DNA of 64,000 nucleotides from Pollenia angustigena. Lineage: Eukaryota; Arthropoda; Insecta; Diptera; Polleniidae. A model generated the notes under the pieces. It did no database searches and was not told the origin of the DNA. It saw nothing but the letters and a program-made list of their open reading frames with translations. Both the position numbers and the translations under genes were made by a program. Of the stretch, positions 11,357-22,850 are shown piece after piece; position 1 is the first letter of the stretch; every line of letters starts with the position of its first letter. Location: NCBI GenBank assembly GCA_930367215.1, contig OV884059.1, positions 19,864,945 through 19,928,944 of the forward strand, in the 5' to 3' direction.

Positions 11357-11570
11357 TTTTTGAAAATATACTTTATTTATTTTGTAAACTAAATTTCGCG
11401 AAAAATATTGTTTTGATGGCGTGTGTTCAGTGAAAGCAGTGACGTTATATACTTTTTTTTAAGACTCTACTTTGTACGAAAAAATCCCTATTTTTCCCTA
11501 AGCGCTCCAAAAACTGTCTCTACAAAAATACCTACAACCATTAACCCTTTTGCATTCCGGAATAGAGTCT

Positions 11571-12069
11571 CACTCGTAAAACTGCTCTTAGTGGAGAAGC
11601 AGCTCGCGCTTTTTGTCATTATTTCTTAAGGGCAAACAGGTCGTTTTTGCTTGTCTGCTTTTGTTGCGTTTTGCGGTGTCACCCCGCATTGGTTAGTGTT
11701 TTGGCGTCGTATAACTGTACCGAGTTACAGTTTTTGCGGTATCTGCATTAACTTTATGCAATCGTTTTTAACCTCAATTTAAGGTTTTGTTTGGTGGAGA
11801 ACCATTAATAACTCATGTGACTGGTGGAGAACCAATATAACTCAGACGTTTTACTGGTGGAGTACCAAGAAAAAAACTCAGAAGATTACTGGTGGAGACC
11901 AATATACTCTGGAGCGGATTCTGAAAGCTCTCGCCTTCCTATGCGAAGGTTTAGGTCGAACGAGGACTTTGCGGTTGAGGCTCCTAAAATTTGTGTGATA
12001 CCCTGGCAATATAACTATGATTAGTTCGCCAAAAAAATTTTAGTTTTAAGAAAGCCAAAAAAAAAAAAA
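11571..12069 (+). mobile_element. 499-bp SINE-like retroposon, copy A
   Basis: A unit starting CACTCGTAAAACTGCTCT and ending AAGAAAGCC plus a poly(A) tail is bounded by a perfect 12-bp direct repeat GGAATAGAGTCT (11559-11570 and 12070-12081). Poly(A) and a long target duplication are hallmarks of LINE-mediated retroposition. Inside are four degenerate tandem modules with core TGGTGGAG.ACCA...ACTC (about 11790-11910). The longest frame is 66 codons and is broken in copy B, so it is probably non-coding. A TCTTAGTGG near the start resembles a polymerase III A box, but no B box is found at normal spacing. Copy B is at 47695-48193. Confidence 0.88.
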
Positions 12070-12081
12070 GGAATAGAGTCT

Positions 12082-13700
12082 TGATTGCTCATAAACTATC
12101 TTATTATATTGGAATTTAGTAAATATCTGCACAAATTCATTTGATGTGTACGAAAACACATTTGTGGGCAGTTCAAACAAAAGTATTCAAACAAAAGGTT
12201 CCCTACCATAACAAAAAATCAAAGGAACTTGACTTATAAATGGTTATTATAAAGTGTTTTAATAAAATTTATATAACATGTTTAATAAAAAATTTCATTT
12301 TATAAATTAAATACGTCATCAAATGAATATTCTTCTTCGGCTTCTCAAGAATCGATCGAGATATGTTACGAACCGTTTGGTCTGGCGAGGTTTCCCACTA
12401 GCTCTCTGCATTTTTTCTCTCGGGGGGTTCCAACCCTCCCCACCAGCCTAGTATTCGAACATTAAAAAAACAATGAAACATAAAATACAACTCAAAACTA
12501 TCACTAAACACAACTCTACCACATGAAGAATTTGGGAGACAGCTGTTGGTCTCCTTTGGCCCTCCCAACCATGTCTTAGAAGCATCCGCTTATCTTCTTC
12601 CTATGACCCACAACTCACTTGACCACTTCACTTACCACTGCATCATTGCCTGTACCTTGCTAAATCAAAGAATCTTAATATTCAATTTAACATTTACATA
12701 ATTTATTATCAAAGAAAATATTTTTCCTATCTTTATAATCAATAACAATAATAATAATTGCACTCATACAAAAAGAAACATAAAAACGTAAATATATACA
12801 ACTATCATTTATCCTCATTTTTCTCTGCCCTATTTAGCTTTTTTACAATTCCAAATACATATACATATATATATATATATGTATATTTTTTTTTCATTTT
12901 CCTTTTTTTTATAACTCCACTTCATGTTAATTTTTCTGTACTCCATTCTATTTCTATTGGTTCTTTTTTTATGCTTTTTTCCTTTTTTTCTTATAATCTT
13001 TTTTCCAATATTAATATTTCTTTATGTTTTTTATCCTTTCTAGTTTCAATATGAATTCATAGTCTTTAACTTCATTCCATTTCGAATTTTCGTTTTTAAG
13101 AGATTTATACCACTAAAAACCTATTTTAACTTCCGCGTTGCTAAATGGCAAAGCCAAGAACTTAATTTCAACAGAAGCTAATTCACCGAATGGATTTTCA
13201 TTTAATGCATTTTTATATCCATATACATTTATCCAGAAATCAACTGTTAAATTCTTATTTAACAATTCATATACATAAATTTAGTTTCTGCCACTGATGT
13301 TCCAAAGTTGTAATTTCTTCTACAGTGAAATCAATAATTTCTTGTGTAAAATGTTCGCATCATTTATTAGTTTTTGAACTGTTTTCTACACAAAAAAATT
13401 TAGTATTTGTTAAATTATGAAAATTGTTTGGCAATCGTTGTCTAAGTTGACACATTAATTAAGCTATAAAATCTCGGCGTGTAATTCGTATTTGTTTTTC
13501 TATTTCAAAAGTATCTCTTTTCGATTCCAAAAATTTTTCAAAATCGTAATTGAGGGAAAAAACAGCTTAACATGAATTGATTGGATCAAAATAGGTAATG
13601 GTAAATGGATTCCAAAATCGATTTTCGATTTTTCGATCGACTTTTTTTATTTCGGTTTTTTAGATCGATTAATCGAACGTCAAAATCTATTTCAAAATCG
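12082..13700. other. Pyrimidine-rich, LTR-like tract
   Basis: From about 12366 (TGTTACGAACCG) to about 13080 the plus strand is strongly C+T rich with many CTT/TTTTCC runs and an AT microsatellite near 12865-12885. The opening resembles TGTTACGAGTCC at 20488, and the base composition matches the 20480-22850 tract. I read both as fragments of long terminal repeats of one retrotransposon family, with low confidence: no gag or pol and no clear target duplication is seen. Short ATCGATT-rich sequence fills 13590-13710. Confidence 0.35.
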
Positions 13701-13937
13701 TTTAAGATTAATTTTGAAATTTATTCTTATATGTATCACAAAGGGGGATACGCCATCATTTTTTGGCAAACTCCTAGAGAAATTGAACTAGGGTTTTTAT
13801 AGTGGGTAGATATGACAAATGTCTATAATTTACCTGCAAAAAGTGAAAATGTGTAAATTTTGAGATGGCTTTTAGAGGAACAAGTGCGATATGTATGCAC
13901 ATTTCATATATTAAAATTGTGATCTTTTGAAGTGAGT

Positions 13938-14040
13938 CAGGCCTGTCAAATAAATCATTTCCGATCGAAAGTGATTTCGTATCTTGCTTCACATAAAACG
14001 AAATCACTTTTGATCGAAATTGATTTCTGTGACAAGCCTC
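13938..14040. mobile_element. About 103-bp foldback MITE
   Basis: The arms read AGGCCTGTCA...GATCGAAAGTGATTTCGT and its inverse, with only about 15 unpaired bases in the middle, so the whole unit can form one hairpin. Confidence 0.75.
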
Positions 14041-14111
14041 AAAGTATGGATAGTATTTCACAGGATTATGAAAATAGTTCCTGATCGGTGGAGACTGTTT
14101 ATTTGCTATTA

Positions 14112-14617
14112 TAGGGCCCATACACAATACCATCATGATTGTACAATCAAGTGATTGTGCAATTAAGCTTGAAGCACACAACACACCAGCATGCTGGTAC
14201 AAAATTCATTTTTTACCAAAAATTGTGTGGAAAAGGTTGTAATGAATGACGACAACATTTTCTATCATTTTATTGTAGCATTGGTTTTTTAATCCACATT
14301 TGCAGTATTCCGTACTTTTATCTTTCCATAGGCAAGGCATTGTTTAATAAAGTTCGAGAATTTCTCCCCAAAACATTTTTTTTGGCATTCATATTTAAAA
14401 TTTTGTATTTTTTGATGTTTATGCCTTGACGATTTAACTTTTATGAGCTAACTTTACAACACACGATTCAATCATGCTGGTGCAATCAAAAAAATATCAA
14501 ACTATTTCTGATAAAGCACCAGCAGCTGGTACAATCACACCACAAGCTCATACACGGTCAATCAGCTGGCACAATCACTTGATTGCACAGTCATGATGGT
14601 GTTGTGTATGGGCCCTA
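14112..14617. mobile_element. 506-bp MITE (GGGCCC family), copy 1
   Basis: Terminal inverted repeats TAGGGCCCATACACAATA plus about 30 further bases. TA lies on both sides. The interior carries degenerate repeats of a CAATCATGCTGGT / CCAGCAGCTGGTACAATCA type motif. It is oriented opposite to copy 2 (14832-15267), 215 bp away. Confidence 0.88.
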
Positions 14618-14705
14618 TAAGTTATTATAAGCTAGTTTTAGACAACAAACGTTTGCATACCATTGATGTCGGCATGATGCAGATGCAGAAATTTCGTATT
14701 TGTTA

Positions 14706-15327
14706 CTGCCCGTCTACAACTGACATGATTTGCTGTTATAACTTGAAGTTATAAAAGCGTTGTTAAAACATTTGCATTAACAACCGTGTTATAACATGAG
14801 AAAACTTCTAACAAGATGAGTCTATACCTAATAGGGCCCATACACAATACCATCATGATTGTACAATCAAGTGATTGTGCCAGCTGATGGACCGTGTATG
14901 AGCTTGTGGTGTGATTGTACCAGCTGATGGTGCTTTATCCAAAATAGTTTGATATTTTTTTGATTGTACCAGCATGATTGTATCGTGTGCTGTAAAGTTA
15001 GAATGTTAAATCGTCAAGGCATAAACTTCAAAAAATACAAAATTTAAATTAAAACACGTTTTTTTTTTACTCCTTATTCGTTTTCGTTTTAGGATAATAG
15101 CAATAACAACAGCAGAACAAATTTTATTGTTATTCATTACAACCTTTTCCACACAGTTTTTGGTAAAAACTGAATTTTGTACCAGCATGCTGGTGTGTTG
15201 TGTGCTTCAAGCTTAATTGCACAATTACTTGATTGCACAATTATGATGGTATTGTGTATGGGCCCTATAACACTAACATCATATTAGTGTTAAAGTTAAG
15301 CATTTCATGTCAGTTGTAGACTGCATG
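14706..15327. mobile_element. MITE (CTGCCCGTCTAC family) interrupted by a GGGCCC MITE
   Basis: Ends read CTGCCCGTCTACAACTGACA and its inverse; TTA flanks both ends (14703-14705, 15328-15330), a TWA-type duplication typical of PIF/Harbinger elements. The uninterrupted copy at 16849-17022 shows that the natural length is about 174 bp. The excess here is the 436-bp MITE at 14832-15267. Confidence 0.88.
14832..15267. mobile_element. 436-bp MITE (GGGCCC family), copy 2, nested
   Basis: Same TAGGGCCCATACACAATA ends as copy 1. It lies inside the MITE at 14706-15327. Flanks are TAA at 14829-14831 and 15268-15270; the intact related copy (near 16960-16970) reads straight through with a single TAA, so the insertion site is resolved within this window. 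Confidence 0.9.
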
Positions 15328-15365
15328 TTAAGATAATTTACATACTTTTTGTAATTCACTCTGCT

Positions 15366-15776
15366 TAAGGCTAGATTACACTATTATACTTTGTATTAAT
15401 ACATGTCAAAAACTCAAGTAATATGGCAAAGTGTGATAGTGTGGATGCAATGTGTCACTAAAATGACAAGTATTATGAAAAAAGTTTGACATCCCATACG
15501 ACTTGATCGTTTTTTGAAAAATTTATAAAAAAATTTCTATTTCATGAGTGAGAGGTTATACTTTGTGTGATGGTGTGAACACAAACTGTCATGTTACATT
15601 AGATTTTTTGACAGTCGCAACAAAACTCATTAGATTTCTATCTCACAAAGTATTACTGCCCGTCTACAACAAATGCAAATGTTTTAACAACGCTTTTATA
15701 ACATCAAGTTATAACATCAAATCATGTCAGTTGTAGACGGGCAGTAAGACTTGTGAAATAGTGTAATCTAGCTTTA
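15366..15776. mobile_element. About 410-bp MITE hosting a short CTGCCCGTCTAC copy
   Basis: Ends GGCTAGATTACACTAT and its inverse ATAGTGTAATCTAGC. Interior subterminal sequence repeats a TATTACTTTGTGAGATAG-like motif in both orientations. It contains the short MITE 15656-15744. Confidence 0.82.
15656..15744. mobile_element. 89-bp internally deleted MITE (CTGCCCGTCTAC family)
   Basis: Both terminal repeats CTGCCCGTCTACAAC are intact but the middle is shorter than in the 174-bp copy. TTA precedes and TAA follows it. It is the third member of the family in 2.4 kb. Confidence 0.85.
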
Positions 15777-16797
15777 AATATCGCTCACACAATGGTCTGT
15801 TTGAATATTAGCGTATTTCCACAGGAATGCCATGGTTTAATTCACCTGTTGAGTTTCTATATAGTTTGTTGATTTTCACAAAGCTGACTTTCCGTGCTTA
15901 GTACGGTAAGTTATGTTTGGACTGTTTTGTTCCCAGCTAGCATTTTGTATCATAATCTAATCATTTAGGAATCAGCTTCAAGGGCAAAATACCCGTATAT
16001 GAGCTCAATCATAAATGATACTCTCGTTGTGAGAAAATGATACCCTACCGATGAATCCCCTGAAAGAATCAAATTGAGATACAGTTTTCTAATTCCTCTT
16101 TGATCAATTTAATGTTAGTTTTTCTAATCATTATTTAATCGTTTCTGTCTCATTTTTTAATCGTAAATTATATAGTTTTTGATTATATGTATGTATGTAT
16201 TACATATCATTTTTTAATTGTCATATTTATTTTAATTTTTCTCTGAAAAATGAGGACCATTATGGCTTTTGAACCAAACAAAAGTAATTGGTTTTTTGCA
16301 AAGATGATGAGAAACAATTGGCACGCGCATTTAAGTTTATAAAGTGTCAATAATATTTGGGCTTCTTTTTTAGCCAAGCTTTTTATTTTTTTGACTGACA
16401 TGAGAGTTTCTATTTTTATATTTTTTCATTTGGCAAAAACAAAAATTCAAAATATTTAAAAATCATTATTTAAACCATAGCTATAAGATATAAATTAAAT
16501 ACAAAATTAAAATACTTTTTTTTAATTTTAATTTCTATTTTATAAAATAAAATAAAAACAATTTTAGTTTAAGATTTTTTGTTAAAATATTTGTGGTATT
16601 AATTTTTATAAAATCGAATAAAATTCTGATATATTTAGATATTTTTAATTAAAACTAGCTGACCCGGCAAACATTGTTTTGCCATATAACTTATTTCTTT
16701 CAGATATTACAGTGTCTGCGTGCCAAATTTTAAGAAAACCGGTTGATTAGGTAAGAAGATAATTTAAATTATAGGCTGTAGTTCTTTCCATATGTTA

Positions 16798-17605
16798 CAG
16801 TATTTATCGGATATAAGAACATCTCATATAAGAACAAAACGCTTTTAACTCCCCGTCTACAACTGACATGATTTGCTGTTATAACTTGATGTTATAAAAG
16901 CGTTGTTAAAACATTTGCATTTATAACACATGAGAAAACTTCTAACATGATGAGTCTATACTTAACACTAACATCATATTAGTGTTAAAGTTTAGCATTT
17001 CATGTCAGTTGTAGACTGCATGTAAGAAACATTTTCAAAAACACCATGTCTTTTTAGTGATTTTTCTAACAAAAAAGGTTTCATATAAGAAAAACGCTTA
17101 TAAGAAAAAAACTGATTAAAGAACATTTTTCTTAAACACCAAAACCACAAAATGTATAGAAAAAGAAATTATATAAGAAATTTCCAACGGCAACACAGAA
17201 TTTATGTAGTTTGCATGGACAACGCTGTTTTCTGACAGTTTTACAATAAGAACAAAGTTTTTTTTACTTTTAGTTTTAGATGAGCGGCTGGTACTCATGA
17301 GAAGCTTTGTGTTTTTTGCCAATTAAAATTAAAATTTTTAAAGAAATACAAAACGGTATAAAAGAAGCGAAATTGCAAAAACATCTAAAATAGTGAAAAA
17401 CCCAAAAGACATAGAAAATAATTATTTAAAAGTTAGAAATGTTAACAAAAAAAGAGACAGAAAACCAAAATATGAAAGTCTTATGGCCATAGCTACTTAT
17501 ATAAGAAATAAGTTTCTTATATAAAATAATTGTATATAAGAAAGAAACGCTTATAAGAAACTTTTTTCGTGGATTTTTTAAGTTTCTTATATCCGATAAA
17601 TACTG
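16798..17605. mobile_element. 808-bp pogo-like MITE, nested in the modular repeat
   Basis: Ends CAGTATTTATCGGATATAAG and its inverse with TA on both sides (16796-16797, 17606-17607). CAGT ends plus TA duplication fit the pogo/Tigger branch of Tc1/mariner. The interior repeats CTTATAAGAAA-like motifs. It interrupts a module of the surrounding repeat at ATGTTACACTA. Confidence 0.87.
16849..17022. mobile_element. 174-bp MITE (CTGCCCGTCTAC family), uninterrupted copy
   Basis: Inserted in the pogo-like MITE with TAA on both sides (16846-16848, 17023-17025). It provides the uninterrupted reference for the split copy at 14706-15327. This makes three layers here: modular repeat, pogo-like MITE, TWA-type MITE. 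Confidence 0.88.
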
Positions 17606-18310
17606 TACACTATTTGCCTGCCAAATTTCAAGAAAATCAGTTGATTAGTAAAGAAGATATAGGGAAGGGGAGCTTTTACCGCTATTAACCTATCTCACGC
17701 CCTATTCCGTATTTCCTTTCAGATGTTACAGTGTCTGCATCCCAAATTTTAAATAAACCGATTGATTAGTTTTAAATCTTAGGGAGGGGGAGCTTTTATC
17801 CCTCTTACCCTATTTCACGTCCTTAATAATAAAACTTGTAGGCTATAGTTCCTTCCAGATGTTACACTAATTGCCAGTAAAATTTCAATAAATCGATGAA
17901 TAAGTTAAAAAGATATAGGGTGGGGGTGCTTTTACCCCTCTTGCCCAATTTAACTCCCTATTTCCTTTACGATGTTACAGTGCCTGCATGCCAAATTTTA
18001 AGAAAATTGGTTGATTAGTTAAAAATATATAGGGAGGGGGAGCTTTTGCCCATCTTGCCTTATTTTGCGCCCTTTAGCGATATAAAATAAACTTAACGAA
18101 CTATTCACATACACAGTTTCATAAAAATCGTTCAAGCCTTTTTATAGAAGTTCCAAATGGAGGGCATTTTATTGATATTTTATTGAAATATATAGGAAAA
18201 TCCAAATGCCATATCTCCGTAACCCCTAGGCCGATTTCGTACAAACTTAACATAAACGATCTGCTGACCCAAATAAGGTTTGAAATCGGTAAACCAGTTT
18301 CCGCAGTTAG

Positions 18311-18458
18311 TGCCAATTCACACGTTGCAAGTCTTATTGATCAGCTTGCTACCTTATAGGCGAGAGAGAGTGATAGAGAAACGTTTATTTTCCTCTCTTC
18401 ACTCTCGTTATAAAGTAGCAAGCTGATCAGTAAGACTTGCAACTTGTGAATTGGGACT
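18311..18458. mobile_element. 148-bp MITE
   Basis: Arms contain GCAAGTCTTA.TGATCAGCTTGCTA and the inverse, with outer ends CCAATTCAC / GTGAATTGG. TTAG flanks both ends (18307-18310, 18459-18462). A GAGAGAGAGTGATAGAGA tract forms the loop. Confidence 0.82.
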
Positions 18459-19293
18459 TAGTGGTGACATCAAAGTGTACACTTCTTTATATATATATAT
18501 ATAAGATGTACTATAAAAAAAATTATCCGAACTTTTTAATATTAAATAAGTTGGATTCTCAAAAATTTTCTATAATTCTTTTTATATTCTAATATTCTAA
18601 TCAATTTTATTAAAAAAAAAAAATAAAATCGATTTGTAGCTTTAGTATTTTTATTTAACAAAATTGGTAGAAAATAAAAATATTCAAACAAAAAAAGTTT
18701 AAATGCAAAAATTTCTATTAATTTTTTTTAAAGTTTTACTTGAAAAATGAGGAAGACAATGTAATAAAATACTGGGATAAAAAAAGTTCGGCTCCATTTT
18801 AAAATACAAGCATTAAAAGTGAGACGATTTCGTATTTGAAAATTTTAAAAATTAACGATATTTTACTGGTTACTTAACTACCACAAGGTTATTTTCCATG
18901 GCATTTAGGCATAAATTCGGCGGAAAACTGCAAAGAAACTAAAAGCAATATTATATTCCTTGAATTTTTGTAAAGTGCAATTTGTGAGGTTGTTTTGACG
19001 TTGAATTGCTCGAAACGAATGTATGTAAGACCATGGACTGAGCTCTAAACACTTTGTAATAAAACTTCCTTGCCATTGTTTTCCAAATAGAAACTTACAG
19101 TTATGTGCTAGAAATCAATTTAAATATCACTCTTACTTATTATATAAAAGGTAATAACGATTATAATTTTTTTCAATCTTGGAATAAAAAAAAAAAACAT
19201 AATTCTAATATCGAAGAACAGATTATGAGCAAAGGCTCAACCATAATATGCATAGCCTAGCTTAACCTACTGTCAAAAATTATCAAAAACTCT
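18459..19293. other. AT-rich sequence without recognised feature
   Basis: A short TA microsatellite (18490-18502) and A/T-rich sequence only. Confidence 0.5.
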
Positions 19294-19940
19294 CTCAAAT
19301 GTACTTAAAACGTCGGCAGAAGAATGGTGCAATAATTGCTGATTATATTGCTAGTGAACACTTGAAATTGCTTTGCCATAAATTTGCAATTTTCACCGCG
19401 AGTAGATGTATAAAATTTTGTGGCTGTATTTATAACAAATGTTTTATGTTGTGTTTTGAAGTGGTTGTTAAATTTTCTTTTTTAAATTAATAAAATAATT
19501 AATTGTAATTGTCGTAGCTTTGTTTTGTATTACTTTTTTGTTTATTTGCGTATGAAAAACAACCTAAAACTCGTATTGTTCTATTGAAAAAATAAAAATA
19601 TACAAAATATTGACGTTTATTTAAAAAAATAATATATAAAAACTTTTGCTGTATTTTGTTGAAGTACATATTTTTTCACTTGGCGGCTTTTTCTTGATTA
19701 GTTTTTTAATAAATAAACACACTAATAAATAAACAACCGTACAGAGAAATGAAATGTCAGATAAATTACAACTGATTTGACAGCAGATTGCTAAGCAATA
19801 ATTGCTCAAGCAATCAGAAGAGCAATCATTGTGCAATGGATTGCTACTCATGGCAATTTGCCGTCTATACGTCGCAAATTTAATGGAGCAATCAAATTTG
19901 ACGTTTGCCGCAATAAATATTGCTGCGTGGAGACCCGGGG
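19294..19940. mobile_element. GGGTCTCCACG-family MITE, 5'-truncated copy
   Basis: It matches the 700-bp copy at 62815-63514 from the ACGTCGGCAGAA segment onwards. It retains the GTGGAGACCC terminal end followed by TAAC, but lacks about 45 bp of the other terminus. The interior motif CAATAATTGCT and its inverse recur many times. It is rearranged or broken relative to the full copy. Confidence 0.78.
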
Positions 19941-20479
19941 TAACAAAACAAAAACCAAATGAAAAAACATTTGATTCCGTACGGAATGTGCGATTAGATT
20001 CGCACCTTGCTTAAGCAAATAACAGTTACATTAAACTTAGCAAAAAGTTTCCTTAAGTTCAATATGGTTTGCCTCATATCATTTGCATGTATTCGCACAT
20101 TTGATTAAGCCAACTTAAGCAAATTATGGTTGGGCCTTTATTCAAAAAATTTTTCTTGAATTAAAATATTTAGGCATTTTTTTTAAATGATAAAATTTTT
20201 TCATACGAAGTCTGAGAAATTTTTATTCAATAAGTTTTATACAAATTTATTTTATTTGTTTCTTCTAAATTAAATTTTTTTCAAACAAATTTGTGTGTTT
20301 TTCTATTGATTTGATATATTTTTAAAATATTAATTTGAATAATATAAATTCAAATAATAGTGAATTTAACTTCCAAGAGAAGAAATAATATTTGAAAGAC
20401 ATTATAGTAAATTATTTGAAACTGATTTTTATTTAATTTAAAGAAGTATTAAATAAATTTAACATATTTCAATTTTTGG
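19941..20479. other. Spacer
   Basis: No gene. A GCTTAAGCAAAT motif appears in both orientations (about 20010-20130), hinting at another decayed foldback element. Confidence 0.4.
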
Positions 20480-22850
20480 AAAACAGTGTTACGAGTCCCT
20501 TTGATGATCACTCGAATGAAAAATTTGCCGACTATGTTTCACCTCGACTCCTCCCAGAAGGGGTACCTCCCTTCATTCCAGTCTCAGGACAGTTGCAATA
20601 AAAATATTGTAAAATAAACTGAAACTACAATTACAAATTTCACGAAGCAACTTCATAACAGGAGACGAAAATTGATTTTCTCCAGCCGCCCTCCCATCCT
20701 TGATCACAATCTTCCTCCTATATTTTCCTGTGATCCCATACTCTTCCCCTCTCACATCACCACTTCCCGACCTTCCGACCCCCTAAAGTAAACTTCTACT
20801 CTTCCATGCTAAAAATAGAACATCATTTTATTTATATAAGTACTTTCTTAACATAACTTATTACTATCTATCTACTACCTTGCTACTATGATAATATTCA
20901 CTCCTTTCTCTTATAGCAAAAAATGTCTTGGATAATAATATTAAACACGATTGGTCCTTTGACCACTTTATACGAATCGTGATCTTCAGGTTTTAAAGAC
21001 TATAAAAAATTTAAATCTCGATTTAGATCTATAAATTTTACATACTAAATGTTACCACACATTACACACCTAACTAATTCAAATTATCAGTTTTAATTCA
21101 CAATCACTTATGAGCGAGCTTACACAGCGCCGGAAGTAAATATTACGGGAATTACTTATCACTATTATATCTACTTTCTGTATTTTTCCTTTTTTTCTTC
21201 CTTTTTTTCACTCACCCTAACAATTTCTACGGCAGATACTTTCAAGTGTACTAATATCCTATTAAAAATGAGAGAGCTCCCTAAAATCCCAAGGTATGTA
21301 CTAGTTCACTGCTGTGAATCAAAAAAAAAAAAAACACAGATCACAAAAAACACTAATTACTTTGTCCCTGATAATTTGAATAACCTAGCGAAATACTACG
21401 CATAAACACTTCTTAAACCTATACGTATAAACATAAATATCAATGCAACCTTATATACTTATAATTATTCTGCTTAAAATTAATATTGTCGTTTCCTTTA
21501 TAAAACAAATATTCACAAGTTAAGCTTCCCTTAAGTTTTCTACCTTACTCTTATCCGTAGTGCTTTACTTTGACCCGTACGTACGTATTAACACACAATT
21601 CTATTTTCTCGCCTAGCCTTCTGCTATTATCACTACTTTTTTTTACTTTTCTGCTTTTCCTTTTGTTTATTTTATTACCTGGTACTCATACCTTTTCAAC
21701 GGTTGAGACAAAATATCCGGAGAACTTTCTGTAGGATGCTTCTGGTCTTCTATAGCGCCTGGTCCTGCTCCAGGAAGAAACCAGTGCCAACAGCTCTAAT
21801 TTTTAAAACAAAATCCCAATTGACTAAGTTTAATGTTTCATTCACACCAAATCAGAAACTTACGTTCTCCAGTTTTGGTAAAATATCTGGCAGGATGGAG
21901 TGTCAGTTCCCGTTATGGCTACCAGGGTATTTCGTACCAATTTCCCAGGCACTTCTCTTTTATTTGTTTCCGTGCAGATTTAAAATTACTTCCTATTTTT
22001 TTTCTCAGTAGTGATTTATCTGATAATTTTTCTTCTTTTTTTTATATTTCAGAAAAATAACTTTTTGCTTTAAAGCCTGTTTTATATAAATTTAGTTCAA
22101 CACAAAACACGTTCTCTCCGGCACCTCTTTATCAACACCAAGGCTTAAAAAATGGTTACCTCTCGCCTAGGCCCCATTATCCCTCCATTGAGCCATCTTT
22201 ATTTTGCATTACCATGAATAACTACATATATCCATCGCACTTTTTAATTTTTTTCCCATTTCCCACCTAATTCCTATACTGGTCCTTTTCCCCATCAAAA
22301 TGTATATCTATATTTGTCCTTATCGTATTTTCCCCAATCCTTTACATTTGTTTCCGCCCTTAATATAACAGTTACAGAACATACAACCAAACTCATTCCT
22401 AACTTAATAAACAGACTTCCTACACTAACAACTATTCACAATATCATTATTCTCAACCTTTCATTTCCAATCGCTTTCCAACACTAGGTCACATATGTTC
22501 AAGAAAATTACACAAATACCCCGAGCAGACATTAAATATTTTTCCGCATTTTTTTTTTATAATTGGCTCCTTAATTCCTCATAATATTTCTCTATTCCAG
22601 GACCATCATGCGGGGCTTAACTGGGATTCCTCGAAAGCTTCGACTTCTTGACATGGCCATGGTCATGGTAATAACAAAAATTATGCCCCTAAATATGAAA
22701 CCTATAATGATTATCAAAATGAAGCCACACCAAATCTTGGCCATACTTCGTGCTGATTATTGAAAATTAGCCGAGTTCAATCTCGCCACCACCCTAGTCT
22801 ATCCCACCGCAACAACACAACAGTTACAAATTGTAAATAATCCATTTTGT
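20480..22850. other. 2.3-kb pyrimidine-rich, LTR-like tract
   Basis: From TGTTACGAGTCC (20488) to about CAACAGTTACA (22829) the plus strand is markedly C+T rich and unlike the surrounding sequence. The TGTTAC...GTTACA outer bases are what a long terminal repeat would show, and the start resembles that at 12366. No convincing target duplication and no polyprotein are seen. The frames at 21703-22011 and 21833-22060 have no recognisable domain. A solo or partial LTR is my best guess. Confidence 0.35.

Larger units (their letters stand above)
16660..18310 (+). repeat. Dispersed modular repeat beginning CTAGCTGACCCGGCAAAC
   Basis: After CTAGCTGACCCGGCAAAC (about 16656) the sequence falls into imperfect modules of about 110-130 bp. 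Each contains a TTACAGTGTCTGC.TGCCAAAT, a TTAAGAAAACCGGTTGATTAG and a TATAGGGAGGGGGAGCTTTTA block. Modules start near 16700, 17600, 17715, 17840 and 17955. A less similar stretch with AAAAATCGTTCAAGCC follows to 18310. No coding capacity was seen. I recognise the opening as widespread in insect genomes but cannot name the element. A degenerate piece appears near 57960-58050 in the opposite orientation. Confidence 0.65.

Noticed and set aside
11824..12024. 66-codon frame in the 499-bp retroposon (LLVEYQEKNSEDYWW...) as a real small protein
   Set aside because: Copy B carries a similar frame but with a shifted start and several changes; the translation reflects the tandem TGGTGGAG modules. Kept only as a retroposon feature.
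12758..13054. 98-codon Phe/Ile/Ser-rich frame
   Set aside because: Product of a pyrimidine-rich low-complexity tract (repeated TTTTT and TATATA), not a protein gene.
13605..13802. 65-codon frame over ATCGATT repeats
   Set aside because: Low-complexity TCGATT/TTTCGAT repeats generate the Phe/Asp/Arg pattern; no gene support.
21703..22060. Overlapping 102- and 75-codon frames
   Set aside because: They lie in the pyrimidine-rich LTR-like tract, have no domain and overlap each other in different frames.
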